From contig NZ_CP048222.1 in the NCBI RefSeq assembly GCF_010119975.1, positions 1,509,501 through 1,573,500 on the forward strand: DNA of 64,000 nt. The letters are read 5' to 3'. The notes beneath the pieces are model-generated. The model was not told where the DNA came from, did not search any database, and saw nothing but the letters and a program-made list of their open reading frames with translations. Position numbers and translations under genes: made by a program. Below are positions 9,665-19,787 of this stretch, piece by piece. The DNA is from Rhodocytophaga rosea (GTDB lineage Bacteria > Bacteroidota > Bacteroidia > Cytophagales > 172606-1). Each line of letters opens with the position of its first letter. Within the stretch, counting starts at the first letter, position 1.

Positions 9665-11086
9665 TTAGTTTTCCATCAGATACTTCGAAAATGCAAGCAG
9701 ATTGCTTTCATTAAAGTAGCTCGTCATTACCTGTAATCCAATAGGTAAGCCTTCTGCATCTGTTCCATTTGGTATGGAAATGGCAGGAATGCCTACTACA
9801 TTGGCTTGAACAGTAAATAAATCTCCAAGATACATTTCTAATGGGTTAGCGGTATGCTCACCGATTTTAAAAGCAGTTGTGGGTGTAGTTGGTAAAATTA
9901 AAAAATCATACACGGATAGTAATTCGTCTGTTTTTTCCTTAATAATGCGTCTTACTTTCTGGGCCTTAGTATAATAGGCGTCGTAATAACTGGCACTTAG
10001 TACAAAGGTTCCCAGCATAATCCTTCGTTTTACTTCTTCCCCAAATCCCTGTGCTCTGGTATGTTTGTACATATTTTCCAAAGTATCACTCTGGGGGCTT
10101 CTGTAGCCATATTTAATTCCATCAAAACGGGAAAGATTAGAACTGGCTTCGGCTGTTGTTAAAATATAATAAGTAGGAAGAATATAATCGAGCGCAGGCA
10201 GTTCAATCGGCTCTACAATATGGCCTTCATTCTTCAAAAAATCTAATTTAGCAATCATATTATTCCGGATGCCTTCCTGAATACCTTCACTTTGCAAAGT
10301 ATCTCTGATATAGGCAACCCGGACTTTTTTATCCAATGAAAGTGCTTGCGAATATGCCGGCACTTCCCGGTGCGACACGGTACTGTCGAAATCATCTTTA
10401 CCTGCAATGACTTCCAACAATAAAGCAGCATCTTCTACACTTTTTGTAAGAATACCAATAGTATCAAACGAAGAAGCGTAGGCTATCAAACCATATCTGG
10501 AAATTCGGGAATAAGTCGGTTTCAACCCAACAATGCCACAAAATGCTGCAGGTTGCCTGACCGAACCTCCAGTATCTGATCCTAAAGAAGCATGACACAA
10601 ATCCGCTTGTACACCTACGGCAGAACCTCCGGAAGAACCACCCGGCACACGTAAATTATCAACTTCATTTAAAACAGGGCCAAATGCAGAGTTTTCGTTG
10701 GAAGAGCCCATGGCAAACTCATCACAGTTTTGCCTGCCAATAATAATGGCATCTTCATCTAATAACCGCTGTACGGCAGTAGCAGTGAATTGAGAAACAA
10801 AACCGTCGAGAATTTTACTGCCACCCTGTAAGTGGTGGTCTTGGTAGCAAAGTACATCTTTCAGTCCAATTACCATACCTGCTAATCTTCCCTGTGTACC
10901 TTGTGAAATTTTATAATCTATTTCTTCTGCTTGTTGGAGGGCTTCCTGCTCATATACTTGTAAAAAAACATTCAAATGGGCTTTTTTCTGAATATTAGAA
11001 AGGTAATATGCCACTAATTTTTTGCACGACACATTACCTTTATGAATATCTGCTAAGATCTCAGATAAAGAAGAATAGGTTTTCAA
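9665..11086 (-). CDS. gatA: Asp-tRNA(Asn)/Glu-tRNA(Gln) amidotransferase subunit A
   Basis: GatA hydrolyses glutamine and channels the ammonia to GatB, which amidates mischarged Glu-tRNA(Gln) or Asp-tRNA(Asn). The 473-residue length fits the family. The amidase-signature catalytic triad is visible: Lys in VIGLKDVLC, the cis-Ser in GGSSGGSAVGV and the nucleophile in LGSDTGGSVRQPAAFCG. The start lies 2 bp after the stop of tatA, so the two genes are almost certainly translated from one message. gatB and gatC are not in the window. Confidence 0.96.
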   Translation of the reverse strand: MKTYSSLSEILADIHKGNVSCKKLVAYYLSNIQKKAHLNVFLQVYEQEALQQAEEIDYKISQGTQGRLAGMVIGLKDVLCYQDHHLQGGSKILDGFVSQFTATAVQRLLDEDAIIIGRQNCDEFAMGSSNENSAFGPVLNEVDNLRVPGGSSGGSAVGVQADLCHASLGSDTGGSVRQPAAFCGIVGLKPTYSRISRYGLIAYASSFDTIGILTKSVEDAALLLEVIAGKDDFDSTVSHREVPAYSQALSLDKKVRVAYIRDTLQSEGIQEGIRNNMIAKLDFLKNEGHIVEPIELPALDYILPTYYILTTAEASSNLSRFDGIKYGYRSPQSDTLENMYKHTRAQGFGEEVKRRIMLGTFVLSASYYDAYYTKAQKVRRIIKEKTDELLSVYDFLILPTTPTTAFKIGEHTANPLEMYLGDLFTVQANVVGIPAISIPNGTDAEGLPIGLQVMTSYFNESNLLAFSKYLMEN

Positions 11087-11088
11087 AT

Positions 11089-11304
11089 TTATTTGGTAAC
11101 TGGTTTGTCGTCTTTAACACCTTCTTCGATTTCGTCTTTTATTTCTTTGGTGGCATCTTTAAACTCCCGGATACCTCTGCCTAATCCACGAGCCAGTTCT
11201 GGGATTTTTTTGGCTCCGAAAAATATTAATACAAAAAGAACTATTAAGAATATTTCCGGGCCACCTAAGTTACCTAAGAATGCAAAAATGGTTGTCAGTT
11301 GCAT
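11089..11304 (-). CDS. tatA: Sec-independent protein translocase subunit TatA/TatB family
   Basis: A 71-residue protein with a short N-terminal transmembrane helix, the FFGAKKIPELARGLGRGIREFKDA amphipathic-helix signature in two adjoining blocks, and a charged C-terminal tail. This is the pore-forming component of twin-arginine export. The glycine-proline hinge seen between the two helices in many TatA proteins is replaced here by GAKKIPE, still typical. tatC is not in the window. It lies 2 bp upstream of gatA on the same strand. Confidence 0.92.
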   Translation of the reverse strand: MQLTTIFAFLGNLGGPEIFLIVLFVLIFFGAKKIPELARGLGRGIREFKDATKEIKDEIEEGVKDDKPVTK

Positions 11305-11501
11305 AAGAATAGAATTTTAGTAATGAAAAACAAAGATACATATAATTTCATGGAATCAGAAAATAAAAACCTGTATAATCACAAATGGTATATTAAATTC
11401 CTCTCCTGCTCATACTATAGTTTTTTTTATAAAATGGTTCAATATTCCATGAAAATTATTAAACCTACGCTAAAAATTGTATCATGGATTGATTTTATAA
11501 T

Positions 11502-11939
11502 TTATGACTGTTCGCTGATAGGTACTACTTGCTTAGCCTCCCATTGTCTGAAATTTTCTATGTCAGATCTGATGGCATTATACACCCATATGATTACAGC
11601 AATATCATCGGTAAAACCAACCAAAGGAAGCAAATCAGGAATAAAATCAATTGGAGATACGAAATATAGTAAGCCTGCGAGAACAAGTGTGAGCGAACGC
11701 CACGGGATTTCTTTGTAATCTCCTTGTTTATATGCACGTACCATTCGCCTTAGGGTACTTACATTCTCCATAAAAGAGGCATTATTTTCTGTTGGTTCCA
11801 GATGCTGGGTTTTCGACCGTACCTTTGAGAGCAGATCGCCCATCTTTTTATTGCTTTTAGCATATTCTACAGCCCTTTCTAAAGCTACTTTAAAAAAAAC
11901 AGATTTAATTACCCGGCCGGCAAGTTTTGATGCAGACAT
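11502..11939 (-). CDS. YkvA family membrane protein (DUF1232)
   Basis: A 145-residue protein whose central part, LTLVLAGLLYFVSPIDFIPDLLPLVGFTDD (two blocks), is the DUF1232/YkvA signature, a short hydrophobic segment that includes the SPIDFIPD motif. Function is unknown. The N-terminal half is basic and helical. It sits about 200 bp upstream of tatA on the same strand, but the AT-rich gap makes a shared transcript uncertain. Confidence 0.85.
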   Translation of the reverse strand: MSASKLAGRVIKSVFFKVALERAVEYAKSNKKMGDLLSKVRSKTQHLEPTENNASFMENVSTLRRMVRAYKQGDYKEIPWRSLTLVLAGLLYFVSPIDFIPDLLPLVGFTDDIAVIIWVYNAIRSDIENFRQWEAKQVVPISEQS

Positions 11940-12394
11940 AATTATGAAAATAGATTTAAATTATTAAACAAAATCAGTTAATGCTGAACACAGCATTATA
12001 TTTCTTATTAAACGTAACCTAAGGAAATAATTTATACTTGTGTAGAAAAATATTATAATTAATCAAGTCTTTTATAGCTGATAAGTAAATACCAGCAATT
12101 CTTGTTTACCTTTTGCCCACTAAATCAATCAATAAGAGCGTACTTACAAATTAATCCAGAAAACGGTGTATTTCAACGATTAAAAGTATAAGATCGTAGA
12201 AAAAAATATTTATAAGTTTCTTTGCACATATTTTCATAGTAGATTTGTTATGATAGCGCATTCAACCAGCCCAATTTACTCTTAAAAAAATTATAAAAGT
12301 ATGCTTTTTTGCATCTCTTTTATTCAGTGCTTCAATTATTTAATTTTCATTCTTAACTATTTCAGTAACATTCACTTCACAAAAAAGGAGAACT
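11940..12394. other. Intergenic, AT-rich, divergent promoter region
   Basis: No open frame of note on either strand. It separates the minus-strand YkvA gene from the plus-strand gene at 12395 and must hold both promoters. I see no strong hairpin or repeat. Just before the plus-strand gene there is AAAAAAGGAGAACTATG, an unusually good Shine-Dalgarno for this phylum. Confidence 0.6.
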
Positions 12395-13924
12395 ATGGAT
12401 TCACTTAGCGAATTGATACGTCTGGTAACTAAAAAAAGGGTAAAAAAGGTTGAACTTTTTGACGAAAACAGCAGAAACAAATCGAGTAATTATTTCAAGC
12501 TGTTTGATGGAATACATTCTCAAAAGTATCATTCCGATGCTGATGCAGCCAAAGACATTTATGCCTGCGACCCTTCTGAAAAGAAATACCTTATTTTAAA
12601 AACTCGTCTGAAACAAAAATTACTCAATACGCTGTTCTTTTTGGATTTAGACGATGAAAACACTCCTCAATATCAAAGTGCTTTGTATGATTGCAACAAA
12701 GCTTTGTATTGTGCCAAAGTGTTACTCATGAATGGCTCAAAAAAAATAGCCATCCCCGCGGTTGAAAAAACTCTAAAAAGAGCCCAGGAATTCCAATTGA
12801 CGGATATTGAACTGGAATGTGCTAAAATTTTGAGGAGTCATTATAGCGCCAGCAACCAGTATAAAGAATTTCTGATTTACAGAGATATCGCCGACCAAAC
12901 GGAACAACGCTTACATGCTGAAAACCTTTCTGACAGGTATTATCAGGAATTGGTGGCTATGTATGCAAAATCCAAAGCAAACCGGGCAAAAGTAAGGAGG
13001 CTTTCCGAAAGGTATTTTAAAGCGTTACAGGAAGATTTCAAGAAGTACAATAGTGTACGGTTAAGCCTGAATTACTTTAAAATTAAGACTATGTTCCATC
13101 AGTTTTCAGATGATTACACCTCGGCCATTGAAATAACTGAGGCGGCTGAGAACTATGTAAAAAGTAATCCAAAATTCCATCCGGCTTCCAGATTAGAGGA
13201 TTTAGCCATCCAAAAGATGAACTTCTTCTTACATTTAAAAAACTTTGAAGTAGGTGAAGTTTACGCTAAAAAGAACAGCGGTATTTTTGAGGAGGCAAGT
13301 TCTAACTGGTATAATTTCCAGGAGTATTACTTCTTGCTAGCCATGCATACAGCTCAATACATGAAAGCAGCCGAAATCTTCCAGCATGTGGTAGAGCAAT
13401 CAAATTTCAGATTGCTCTCGGAAGTGAAGAAAGAAAGATGGAAAACCTTTCAGGCGTATCTGCACTATATTTATAAAACCACGAAGTTACGGGAAATTCG
13501 CCCTGTCATTCAAAATGCCAAGACTAACTTCCGGCTGAATGATTTTCTGAGCGAAAAACCTTCCTTTGCCAAGGAAAGAAGAGGTTTGAATATTGCTACT
13601 TTAACAGTTCAAATCCTCTTCTTGCTAGAAAAACTTGAGGTAGATAAAGTAAATGAATCAGTTCATGCCATTGAAAAATACTGCCGCAGATATCCTAAGA
13701 AGGACATTAATTTCAGAAGCGAATGTTTTATCGGAATGCTGGCGAATATGAGCAAGGAAGGTTTCCGTTTCTACCAGACCAGAAAATCTTCTGAAAAATT
13801 ATATGAAGAAATGCTTTCTGTTCATATGGAATATCATGGTGGAAACCGGGCGCTGGAAGTATTACCGTATGAAGTAATGTGGGATATTGTATTGGACAAA
13901 TTAAAAACGTATAAATACGGTTGA
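12395..13924 (+). CDS. Hypothetical helical protein, possibly TPR-like
   Basis: A 509-residue protein with no signal peptide and no recognised catalytic motif. It is rich in Lys, Tyr, Phe and Glu and reads as a continuous alpha-helical solenoid; segments such as SLNYFKIKTMFHQFSDDY and YYFLLAMHTAQYMKAAEIFQ resemble degenerate TPR helices, but I cannot place a consensus repeat. The start is well supported by a purine-rich AAGGAGAACT eight bases upstream of the ATG. The gene stands alone and is closed by a terminator shared with convergent murF. The protein is probably cytoplasmic; function unknown. Confidence 0.8.
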   Translation: MDSLSELIRLVTKKRVKKVELFDENSRNKSSNYFKLFDGIHSQKYHSDADAAKDIYACDPSEKKYLILKTRLKQKLLNTLFFLDLDDENTPQYQSALYDCNKALYCAKVLLMNGSKKIAIPAVEKTLKRAQEFQLTDIELECAKILRSHYSASNQYKEFLIYRDIADQTEQRLHAENLSDRYYQELVAMYAKSKANRAKVRRLSERYFKALQEDFKKYNSVRLSLNYFKIKTMFHQFSDDYTSAIEITEAAENYVKSNPKFHPASRLEDLAIQKMNFFLHLKNFEVGEVYAKKNSGIFEEASSNWYNFQEYYFLLAMHTAQYMKAAEIFQHVVEQSNFRLLSEVKKERWKTFQAYLHYIYKTTKLREIRPVIQNAKTNFRLNDFLSEKPSFAKERRGLNIATLTVQILFLLEKLEVDKVNESVHAIEKYCRRYPKKDINFRSECFIGMLANMSKEGFRFYQTRKSSEKLYEEMLSVHMEYHGGNRALEVLPYEVMWDIVLDKLKTYKYG

Positions 13925-13944
13925 TATTAAAATGTATGATTTGC

Positions 13945-13968
13945 CAAAGGACGCTAATAAGCGTCCTT
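13945..13968. terminator. Bidirectional terminator between the 509-residue gene and murF
   Basis: Perfect 10-bp stem AAAGGACGCT/AGCGTCCTTT with a 4-nt loop, followed by a T-run on the plus strand. It lies between two convergent genes that stop at 13924 and 13976. Confidence 0.85.
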
Positions 13969-13975
13969 TTTTATT

Positions 13976-15271
13976 TTAAATTAAATCCACTATCGTTTCA
14001 AGTCCCATCCCTCTGGAACCTTTGATAAGAATATGGGCATTCTCTATTTTATTTTCCTGCAGCCAGTTGTTAAGTGAAAATTTATCTATGAAATAATAGG
14101 ATTGGGGATTGGCTTCTACGGCAGCTTGCATACGTTTACCACATAATAAAACTTTAGAAAAATTTCCTTTGGCTACCACTTCACCGATTCTACGGTGTTC
14201 TGTTTCGCTTTCTTCTCCTAACTCAAACATGTCACCCAGAATAACCACTTTTTTAGGAGTATTTATCGTCATAAAATGCTCCAAAGAAGCTTGCATGGAA
14301 GTAGGGTTGGCATTATATGCATCCAGGTAAATGATGTTAGTTCCTTTATGTACAATCTGGGAACGGTTATTCTCCGAAATGTACCCGCTTACAGCAACAT
14401 TAGCCTCTTCTGCTGATACTTCAAAATATTTACCCACACATAAAGCAACAGCTATATTCTCAAAATTATGTACCCCTGATAAATGCGTTTCTACAATATC
14501 TCCATTTTCACTTCTATACGTAACAAAAGGGGAAGATGACAGCATTTCGCAAGCCATAAAATCTCCAACTCTTGGGTATTGAACTACCTCGCCAAAATAC
14601 CTGGTCCTAACCATACTTTCCAGGGTTTCGTTGAGCGCATTTACAAATACAACCCCATTACGAAACTGCAAAAAATCATATAATTCACCTTTGCCTTTTT
14701 TTACCCCTTCAACCCCACCAAAACCTTCCAGATGTGCTTTACCAATATTAGTTATCAATCCGTGGGTAGGTTCGCAAATGGCCACAAGTTCGGCAACATC
14801 TCCTATCTTATTGGCACCCATTTCAATAATTGCCATTTCTATTTCGTTAGTAATAGCAAGTATGGTAAGCGGCACTCCAATATGGTTATTCAGATTTCCC
14901 TTGGTAGCATAGGTTTTATATTTGCGGCTCAGTACTGCATTTATTAACTCTTTCGTTGTAGTTTTACCATTGGAACCGGTAATACCAATAAAAGGAATGG
15001 TAAGTTGGCGGCGGTGATAATTAGCAAGTTGTTGCAAAGCTTGTAAAACATTTTCAACCAGAATATATTTATCATCCGTGGCATATTCAGCTTCATCTAC
15101 TACAGCGTAACTTGCTCCTGCCTCAATGGCGTGCCTAGCAAAAGTATTACCATTAAACCGTTCGCCTTTTAAAGCAAAAAACAAGGAACCGGGCATAATT
15201 TTCCGGGTATCTGTAGATATAGACCGGCTGTTGAGGTATAAATTGTATAATTTTTCAATATCTAAAGTCAT
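13976..15271 (-). CDS. murF: UDP-N-acetylmuramoyl-tripeptide--D-alanyl-D-alanine ligase
   Basis: MurF adds D-Ala-D-Ala to UDP-MurNAc-tripeptide, the last cytoplasmic step in peptidoglycan precursor assembly. The 431 residues show the Mur ligase three-domain layout: N-terminal substrate domain with STDTRKIMPGSLFFALKGE, central ATPase with P-loop GITGSNGKTTTKELI and the IIEMGANKIGDVAEL block, and a C-terminal domain with YLDAYNANPTSMQASLEHF. Here murF is isolated from other dcw-cluster genes, which is usual in this phylum. Confidence 0.96.
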   Translation of the reverse strand: MTLDIEKLYNLYLNSRSISTDTRKIMPGSLFFALKGERFNGNTFARHAIEAGASYAVVDEAEYATDDKYILVENVLQALQQLANYHRRQLTIPFIGITGSNGKTTTKELINAVLSRKYKTYATKGNLNNHIGVPLTILAITNEIEMAIIEMGANKIGDVAELVAICEPTHGLITNIGKAHLEGFGGVEGVKKGKGELYDFLQFRNGVVFVNALNETLESMVRTRYFGEVVQYPRVGDFMACEMLSSSPFVTYRSENGDIVETHLSGVHNFENIAVALCVGKYFEVSAEEANVAVSGYISENNRSQIVHKGTNIIYLDAYNANPTSMQASLEHFMTINTPKKVVILGDMFELGEESETEHRRIGEVVAKGNFSKVLLCGKRMQAAVEANPQSYYFIDKFSLNNWLQENKIENAHILIKGSRGMGLETIVDLI

Positions 15272-15405
15272 AAAAATAATGTCAAGGCTAAGGTTGAAGA
15301 ATTAAATCGGCATTACAGGTAACAATGTATAAAATTGATGCTATTTTCTTTTAAAAAATTTCTTTTGAATTTAATAAAGGCACAAAGATAACAGAATAGG
15401 TTAAA

Positions 15406-17709
15406 ATGAGAATATTAAGGTTATTGAATGCAAGTAGTAGTTTTTTTCTGAAAGTAGAGATGAAGCCAACACCAGCTTTTTATACATATTTATTAATTAT
15501 ATATAGCCTTCTTTTTGTTGCCCCCGCAGTAAAGGCACAAACATTTAAGTTTAATCAGGATCAATCTATTCCACTCATCTATCAGAACGATACATTGGTA
15601 AATGCATGGGCTGGCGGACTGAATGCATCCCAGTATAGTACCATTCATCTCAATAATGATGAAACAGAAGATTTAATTGTATTTGACCGTACAACAAATA
15701 CCCTGCGTACTTTTCTGGCAACTTCTTTCAAGAATACCCTGCGCTATGTATATGTACCCCAGTATGAAAGTGAATTTCCTCCAGCGCTGGAATCATGGAT
15801 ACTACTGGCAGATTATAACCGGGATGGGAATAAAGATATATTTACTCACACGACCCTTGGGGTAAAAGTGTATAAGAATACTTCTAATGAGAATGGCCTT
15901 TCCTGGCAATTGATAGCCAACCCCTTAGAAACGCAAGGATTTTCCGGGTTAATAAATTTACTTATAGCGGTATCAGATATTCCTGCCATTACCGATCTGG
16001 ATAATGACGGAGATTTGGATATTCTTACCTTTGATGGTATTGGAGATATGATAGAATTTCACCAGAACCAGAGCATAGAAAAATACAATCATGCAGATGC
16101 CTTGGAATTTAAGAAAGTGAATACCTGCTGGGGAAAATTCCGGCAAGGAGTTTCCTGCGAAGAATATATTTTTGGCGAAGATTGCGGCACCGTAATTGGC
16201 CGGATTCATAATCCACTCCGGGTACAGCATACTGGTTCTTCCCTGCTCATTACAGATTTGGATGGCGATGGAGACAAAGACCTGCTAAATGGCCATGTGG
16301 GCTGTCAGGCAATGGTAAAATTGACTAACAACGGAAATACACAGCAAGCTATTTTCAATGAAATTGATGCTGATTTCCCGGCCAGTGAGCCTATTAATTT
16401 TCCTGTATTTCCGGCAGCCTTTTTTGAAGATCTGGATTTTGACGGAAAGAAAGACTTGATTGTAAGTCCTAATGTGACAACCAATGAAGGCAATTTTATC
16501 AATTTCAGAGAATCAAACTGGCTATACAAAAATACCGGCTCTAACGATTCACCAGTTTTTGCTTTTAATCAAACAGATTTCCTGCAATCTACCATGCTGG
16601 ATGTAGGGGAAAATGCATTTCCTGCCCTTGCTGATTACGATGGAGACGGAGATACAGATTTATTTATTGGGACCAGAGGGAATTATAACATGGGTAACGG
16701 AAGATTTTATGCCACTATTCATCTGTATGAGAACATAGGTACGCCGGAGAAAGCATCCTTTGAAATCATCACAGAGGACTATCTGAATTTATCTTCCCTG
16801 CAACTTACATTTCTCAAACCTTCATTTACGGATGTAAACAACGACCGTGTGCCCGACCTCGTTTTTGCCAATACCTATAATAACGGGCGCAATACTGATC
16901 TAAAATACATTCTCAACGCAGCTCCGCAGAATAGTGCTTTCCAGTTTTCGCTTAACAACATACAAACATTGCCCTTGACTTTTGATGCAAACGATACTCC
17001 CCTGCTCTATGACCTGGATGGAGATAATATACTGGATGCATTGGTAGGAAAATTTTATGGCAATATAGAATACTATCTGAATACTGGTACCAATACAAAT
17101 CCGGTATATAACCTGCGCAATGAGTTTCTGGGTGGCCTTCCCGTAGATCCTTTTGACAGGAATGTTTCATTAACGATGGCGGACCTGGATTTTGATGGAA
17201 AAGCAGATCTCATTTCTGGCGACCGGAATGGGAAGATTAAAGTATATGCTGATGTACTTAATCAGTTAGCACAATCATTAAATCCGGATACCAGTATCAT
17301 CTGGAATCCGATTGCCAATAACTATATCGCTGCCAAGCTGGATGGATTTATTTTTCCGGCTGCAGCTGATTTAAATAATGATAAATTACCTGAGTTGCTG
17401 GTAGGAACACAGGCAGGTGGTATAATTATGTTGAAAAACACATCAGAGGCTGGTAATCCAGACCCTGAGCCTACTGAATCAGGCCTCCTGGGGCCTAATC
17501 CGGTAGATACATATTTATATCTCAATTTACTGTTTGATAGCGAAGTGAATGTATATTCTGTTTTGGGTCAATCACTTATAGATAAACGCAAGATCATGGC
17601 TAATCAGAAAACGCCACTAGATTTCAGGAATTTCCCGGCAGGTATATACCTTATAAAAATTTCTTCGCCGGAAGTCTCTACTGTTAAAAAAATCGTAGTT
17701 CGTCATTAG
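15406..17709 (+). CDS. Secreted VCBS/FG-GAP repeat protein with T9SS type A sorting domain
   Basis: A 767-residue exported protein. A signal peptide (LLIIYSLLFVAPAVKAQ) follows the second in-frame ATG at 15460, which is likely the true start. The body consists of beta-propeller-type repeats with calcium-binding loops such as DLDNDGDLDILTF, DLDGDGDKDLL, DYDGDGDTDLFIG and DLDFDGKADLISG. The last 75 residues begin LLGPNPVDTYLYL and end GIYLIKISSPEVSTVKKIVV, a standard T9SS type A C-terminal domain that is removed after export through SprA. It is probably attached to the cell surface or released. The role of the propeller is unknown; binding to a surface or polymer is possible. Confidence 0.9.
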   Translation: MRILRLLNASSSFFLKVEMKPTPAFYTYLLIIYSLLFVAPAVKAQTFKFNQDQSIPLIYQNDTLVNAWAGGLNASQYSTIHLNNDETEDLIVFDRTTNTLRTFLATSFKNTLRYVYVPQYESEFPPALESWILLADYNRDGNKDIFTHTTLGVKVYKNTSNENGLSWQLIANPLETQGFSGLINLLIAVSDIPAITDLDNDGDLDILTFDGIGDMIEFHQNQSIEKYNHADALEFKKVNTCWGKFRQGVSCEEYIFGEDCGTVIGRIHNPLRVQHTGSSLLITDLDGDGDKDLLNGHVGCQAMVKLTNNGNTQQAIFNEIDADFPASEPINFPVFPAAFFEDLDFDGKKDLIVSPNVTTNEGNFINFRESNWLYKNTGSNDSPVFAFNQTDFLQSTMLDVGENAFPALADYDGDGDTDLFIGTRGNYNMGNGRFYATIHLYENIGTPEKASFEIITEDYLNLSSLQLTFLKPSFTDVNNDRVPDLVFANTYNNGRNTDLKYILNAAPQNSAFQFSLNNIQTLPLTFDANDTPLLYDLDGDNILDALVGKFYGNIEYYLNTGTNTNPVYNLRNEFLGGLPVDPFDRNVSLTMADLDFDGKADLISGDRNGKIKVYADVLNQLAQSLNPDTSIIWNPIANNYIAAKLDGFIFPAAADLNNDKLPELLVGTQAGGIIMLKNTSEAGNPDPEPTESGLLGPNPVDTYLYLNLLFDSEVNVYSVLGQSLIDKRKIMANQKTPLDFRNFPAGIYLIKISSPEVSTVKKIVVRH

Positions 17710-17714
17710 AGGAC

Positions 17715-18110
17715 ATGCAGGCGGTTTTATACATAGAAATCACAGAAAGTCTGGATTTTTCTTACGAAAAACCGCTTCTGGCATACATTCAGCAGTGCTT
17801 TCCGCAAGTCATTCAATTTGATATTGATAATCATTCGGATGCGATGCTGGTAAGTTATGCTATAAAGCTTCTGGAAGAGGCAAATCAGGTATTACTAATA
17901 GTGGAAGCAAGAGAAGGAAAAACACAAACGCTTTTACCCTTTTTTGAAAAATTATTAGTTTATCAGTATAAAACCCTGGTGGTCTATAACGGAAATAATG
18001 CAGCCGCAGATAGATATATACATTTAGTAGCCGATGAACGCAAGAGAAAAGATATTCCAATGGAGGAAGCCAAAACAATTATACAGGCATTTTTCCAGAG
18101 TATGCCATAA
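17715..18110 (+). CDS. Hypothetical small protein
   Basis: A 131-residue protein with no signal peptide, starting 5 bp after the stop of the T9SS cargo gene, so probably co-transcribed with it. It alternates beta-like hydrophobic runs (VLLIVEAREGKTQTLLPFFEKL, in two parts, and YKTLVVYNGNNAAADRYIHL) with helices, suggesting a small alpha/beta fold. No known family was recognised. It is acidic at the N-terminus and contains no catalytic motif that I can name. Confidence 0.65.
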   Translation: MQAVLYIEITESLDFSYEKPLLAYIQQCFPQVIQFDIDNHSDAMLVSYAIKLLEEANQVLLIVEAREGKTQTLLPFFEKLLVYQYKTLVVYNGNNAAADRYIHLVADERKRKDIPMEEAKTIIQAFFQSMP

Positions 18111-18150
18111 TTAAACTTTCTTTATCAAACTAATTTGTTAAAACAAAGCC

Positions 18151-19701
18151 ATGTTATTATTAAAACCTATGAAACGTATTTCCCTCCTTTGTCTGGTTGC
18201 GGCCATCAGTTGTATGGTACTAACTAGTTGTAAAGGGCAAAATAAAAATTTAGAACAAACCGCCACCGCTACTTCTCCTATGAAATTACCTGCTGTAAAT
18301 GCTCCGGAAATCAATACGCAATATGGATGGCTCAATACAGACAAATCATACTCAATTAAAGATTTCAGAGGAAAAATCCTGCTGCTGGACTTCTGGACAT
18401 TTGGCTGCATTAATTGCCAGCACATCATTCCGGACCTCAAGAAACTAGAACAGGAATACGCCAAAGAACTGGTAGTAGTAGGTGTACATTCGGCGAAGTT
18501 TGAATCAGAGAAAACCAATACTAATATCCGCAAAGCCATTCTCAAATTCGGAGTTGAACATCCGGTTGTAAATGATGCCGATTACAAAGTGTGGCAAGAA
18601 TATGGGGTAAAAGCATGGCCTACTGTCGTATTGATTTCGCCGGATGGCAAAGTAGTGGGCCAACATGCCGGGGAAGGTGTTTATAAACCCGTAAAACAGA
18701 ATATTGAACTGCTGCTTAAACAATACGACGATAAAATCAACCGGGAACCTATTGTCTTTAAGCTGGAAAAAAGCAAGGAAGCGAATACCTTTTTAAAGTT
18801 TCCTTCTAAAATGGTAAATGATGAGGCTGGCAATATCTGGTTTGCTGATAGCGGGAATAACCGGGTACTTAAAATTAATTCTGATGGCAAAGTACTGGAA
18901 ATAATTGGTAAAGGCAGCGAAGGCTTTGGGGACGGAGATTTTAGTTCGGCTACTTTTTACGAACCACATGGCCTAGCCTTGAAAGGCAACACCCTCTATA
19001 TTGCCGATACCAAAAACAACTCCATCCGCAAAGCAGACCTCACCACAAAAAAAGTGGAAACTGTGGCCGGAGATGGAGAAATGGGCTATTATTTCTTCAA
19101 CGACAAATGGGATGTACCTGTAAAACCGAACAGTCCCTGGGATTTACTGATCGATGGTGAAGTGATGTATATTGCGAATGCCGGTAATCATCAGGTATTA
19201 AAAATGGATTTGGCTACCAATAAAGTTACCCGTTTTGCCGGAACTGGCCGGGAAGCACTTGCCAATGGCAGTTTGAAGGAATCGGCCTTTAATCAGCCTA
19301 GTGGTTTGACTAAAATCGGCGATATTTTATATGTAGCCGATTCAGAAGCGAGTGCCGTTCGTGCTATTGACCTCAAAAAGCAAACGGTAGCTACACCCTT
19401 AGGAAAAGGATTATTTGATTTTGGAGATAAAGACGGAGATGTAGACGGTGCCCTCTTGCAACATTGTGTGGGAGTAACTGCCAAGGATGGTAAAATTTAC
19501 ATTGCCGACACTTATAATGGCAAGATAAAAACACTTGATTTAAAAAATGAACGGGTAAGCACTCTGGTTGCCGGTTTGAATGAGCCCAATGATATCCTGT
19601 TTATAGATAATCAAATGTGGATTTCTGACACCAATAATCATCAGCTGGTAAAAGTTGACCTAAAAAACAGTGAGAAAAAGGTCGTTGAGGTGAGTTTGTA
19701 A
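18151..19701 (+). CDS. Thioredoxin-like/NHL-repeat lipoprotein
   Basis: A 516-residue exported protein. The likely start is the second ATG (18169), which gives MKRISLLCLVAAIS followed by the lipobox VLTSC. A thioredoxin-fold domain (about residues 55-190) has the redox motif WTFGCINCQHIIPDL (CINC) and the cis-Pro region VKAWPTVVLISPDGK. The remainder is an NHL beta-propeller with repeats such as NDEAGNIWFADSGNNRVLKI, EPHGLALKGNTLYIADTKNN and VTAKDGKIYIADTYNGKIKT. This domain order is seen in the NHLRC2-like family, whose role is not well settled. It is probably anchored in the periplasm or at the outer membrane. A strong terminator follows. Confidence 0.88.
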   Translation: MLLLKPMKRISLLCLVAAISCMVLTSCKGQNKNLEQTATATSPMKLPAVNAPEINTQYGWLNTDKSYSIKDFRGKILLLDFWTFGCINCQHIIPDLKKLEQEYAKELVVVGVHSAKFESEKTNTNIRKAILKFGVEHPVVNDADYKVWQEYGVKAWPTVVLISPDGKVVGQHAGEGVYKPVKQNIELLLKQYDDKINREPIVFKLEKSKEANTFLKFPSKMVNDEAGNIWFADSGNNRVLKINSDGKVLEIIGKGSEGFGDGDFSSATFYEPHGLALKGNTLYIADTKNNSIRKADLTTKKVETVAGDGEMGYYFFNDKWDVPVKPNSPWDLLIDGEVMYIANAGNHQVLKMDLATNKVTRFAGTGREALANGSLKESAFNQPSGLTKIGDILYVADSEASAVRAIDLKKQTVATPLGKGLFDFGDKDGDVDGALLQHCVGVTAKDGKIYIADTYNGKIKTLDLKNERVSTLVAGLNEPNDILFIDNQMWISDTNNHQLVKVDLKNSEKKVVEVSL

Positions 19702-19729
19702 TAAACTATGATACTCTTATTTTAGACAT

Positions 19730-19769
19730 AAATAGAAAAGCCAGGCTGATCAGCCTGGCTTTTCTATTT
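19730..19769. terminator. Strong bidirectional terminator
   Basis: A 40-bp perfect palindrome centred on CTGATCAG, with arms AAATAGAAAAGCCAGGCTGA and its complement. It separates the plus-strand NHL gene from the minus-strand small membrane proteins and has A/T runs on both flanks. Confidence 0.88.
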
Positions 19770-19787
19770 ATCTTTTATCAGATTACG

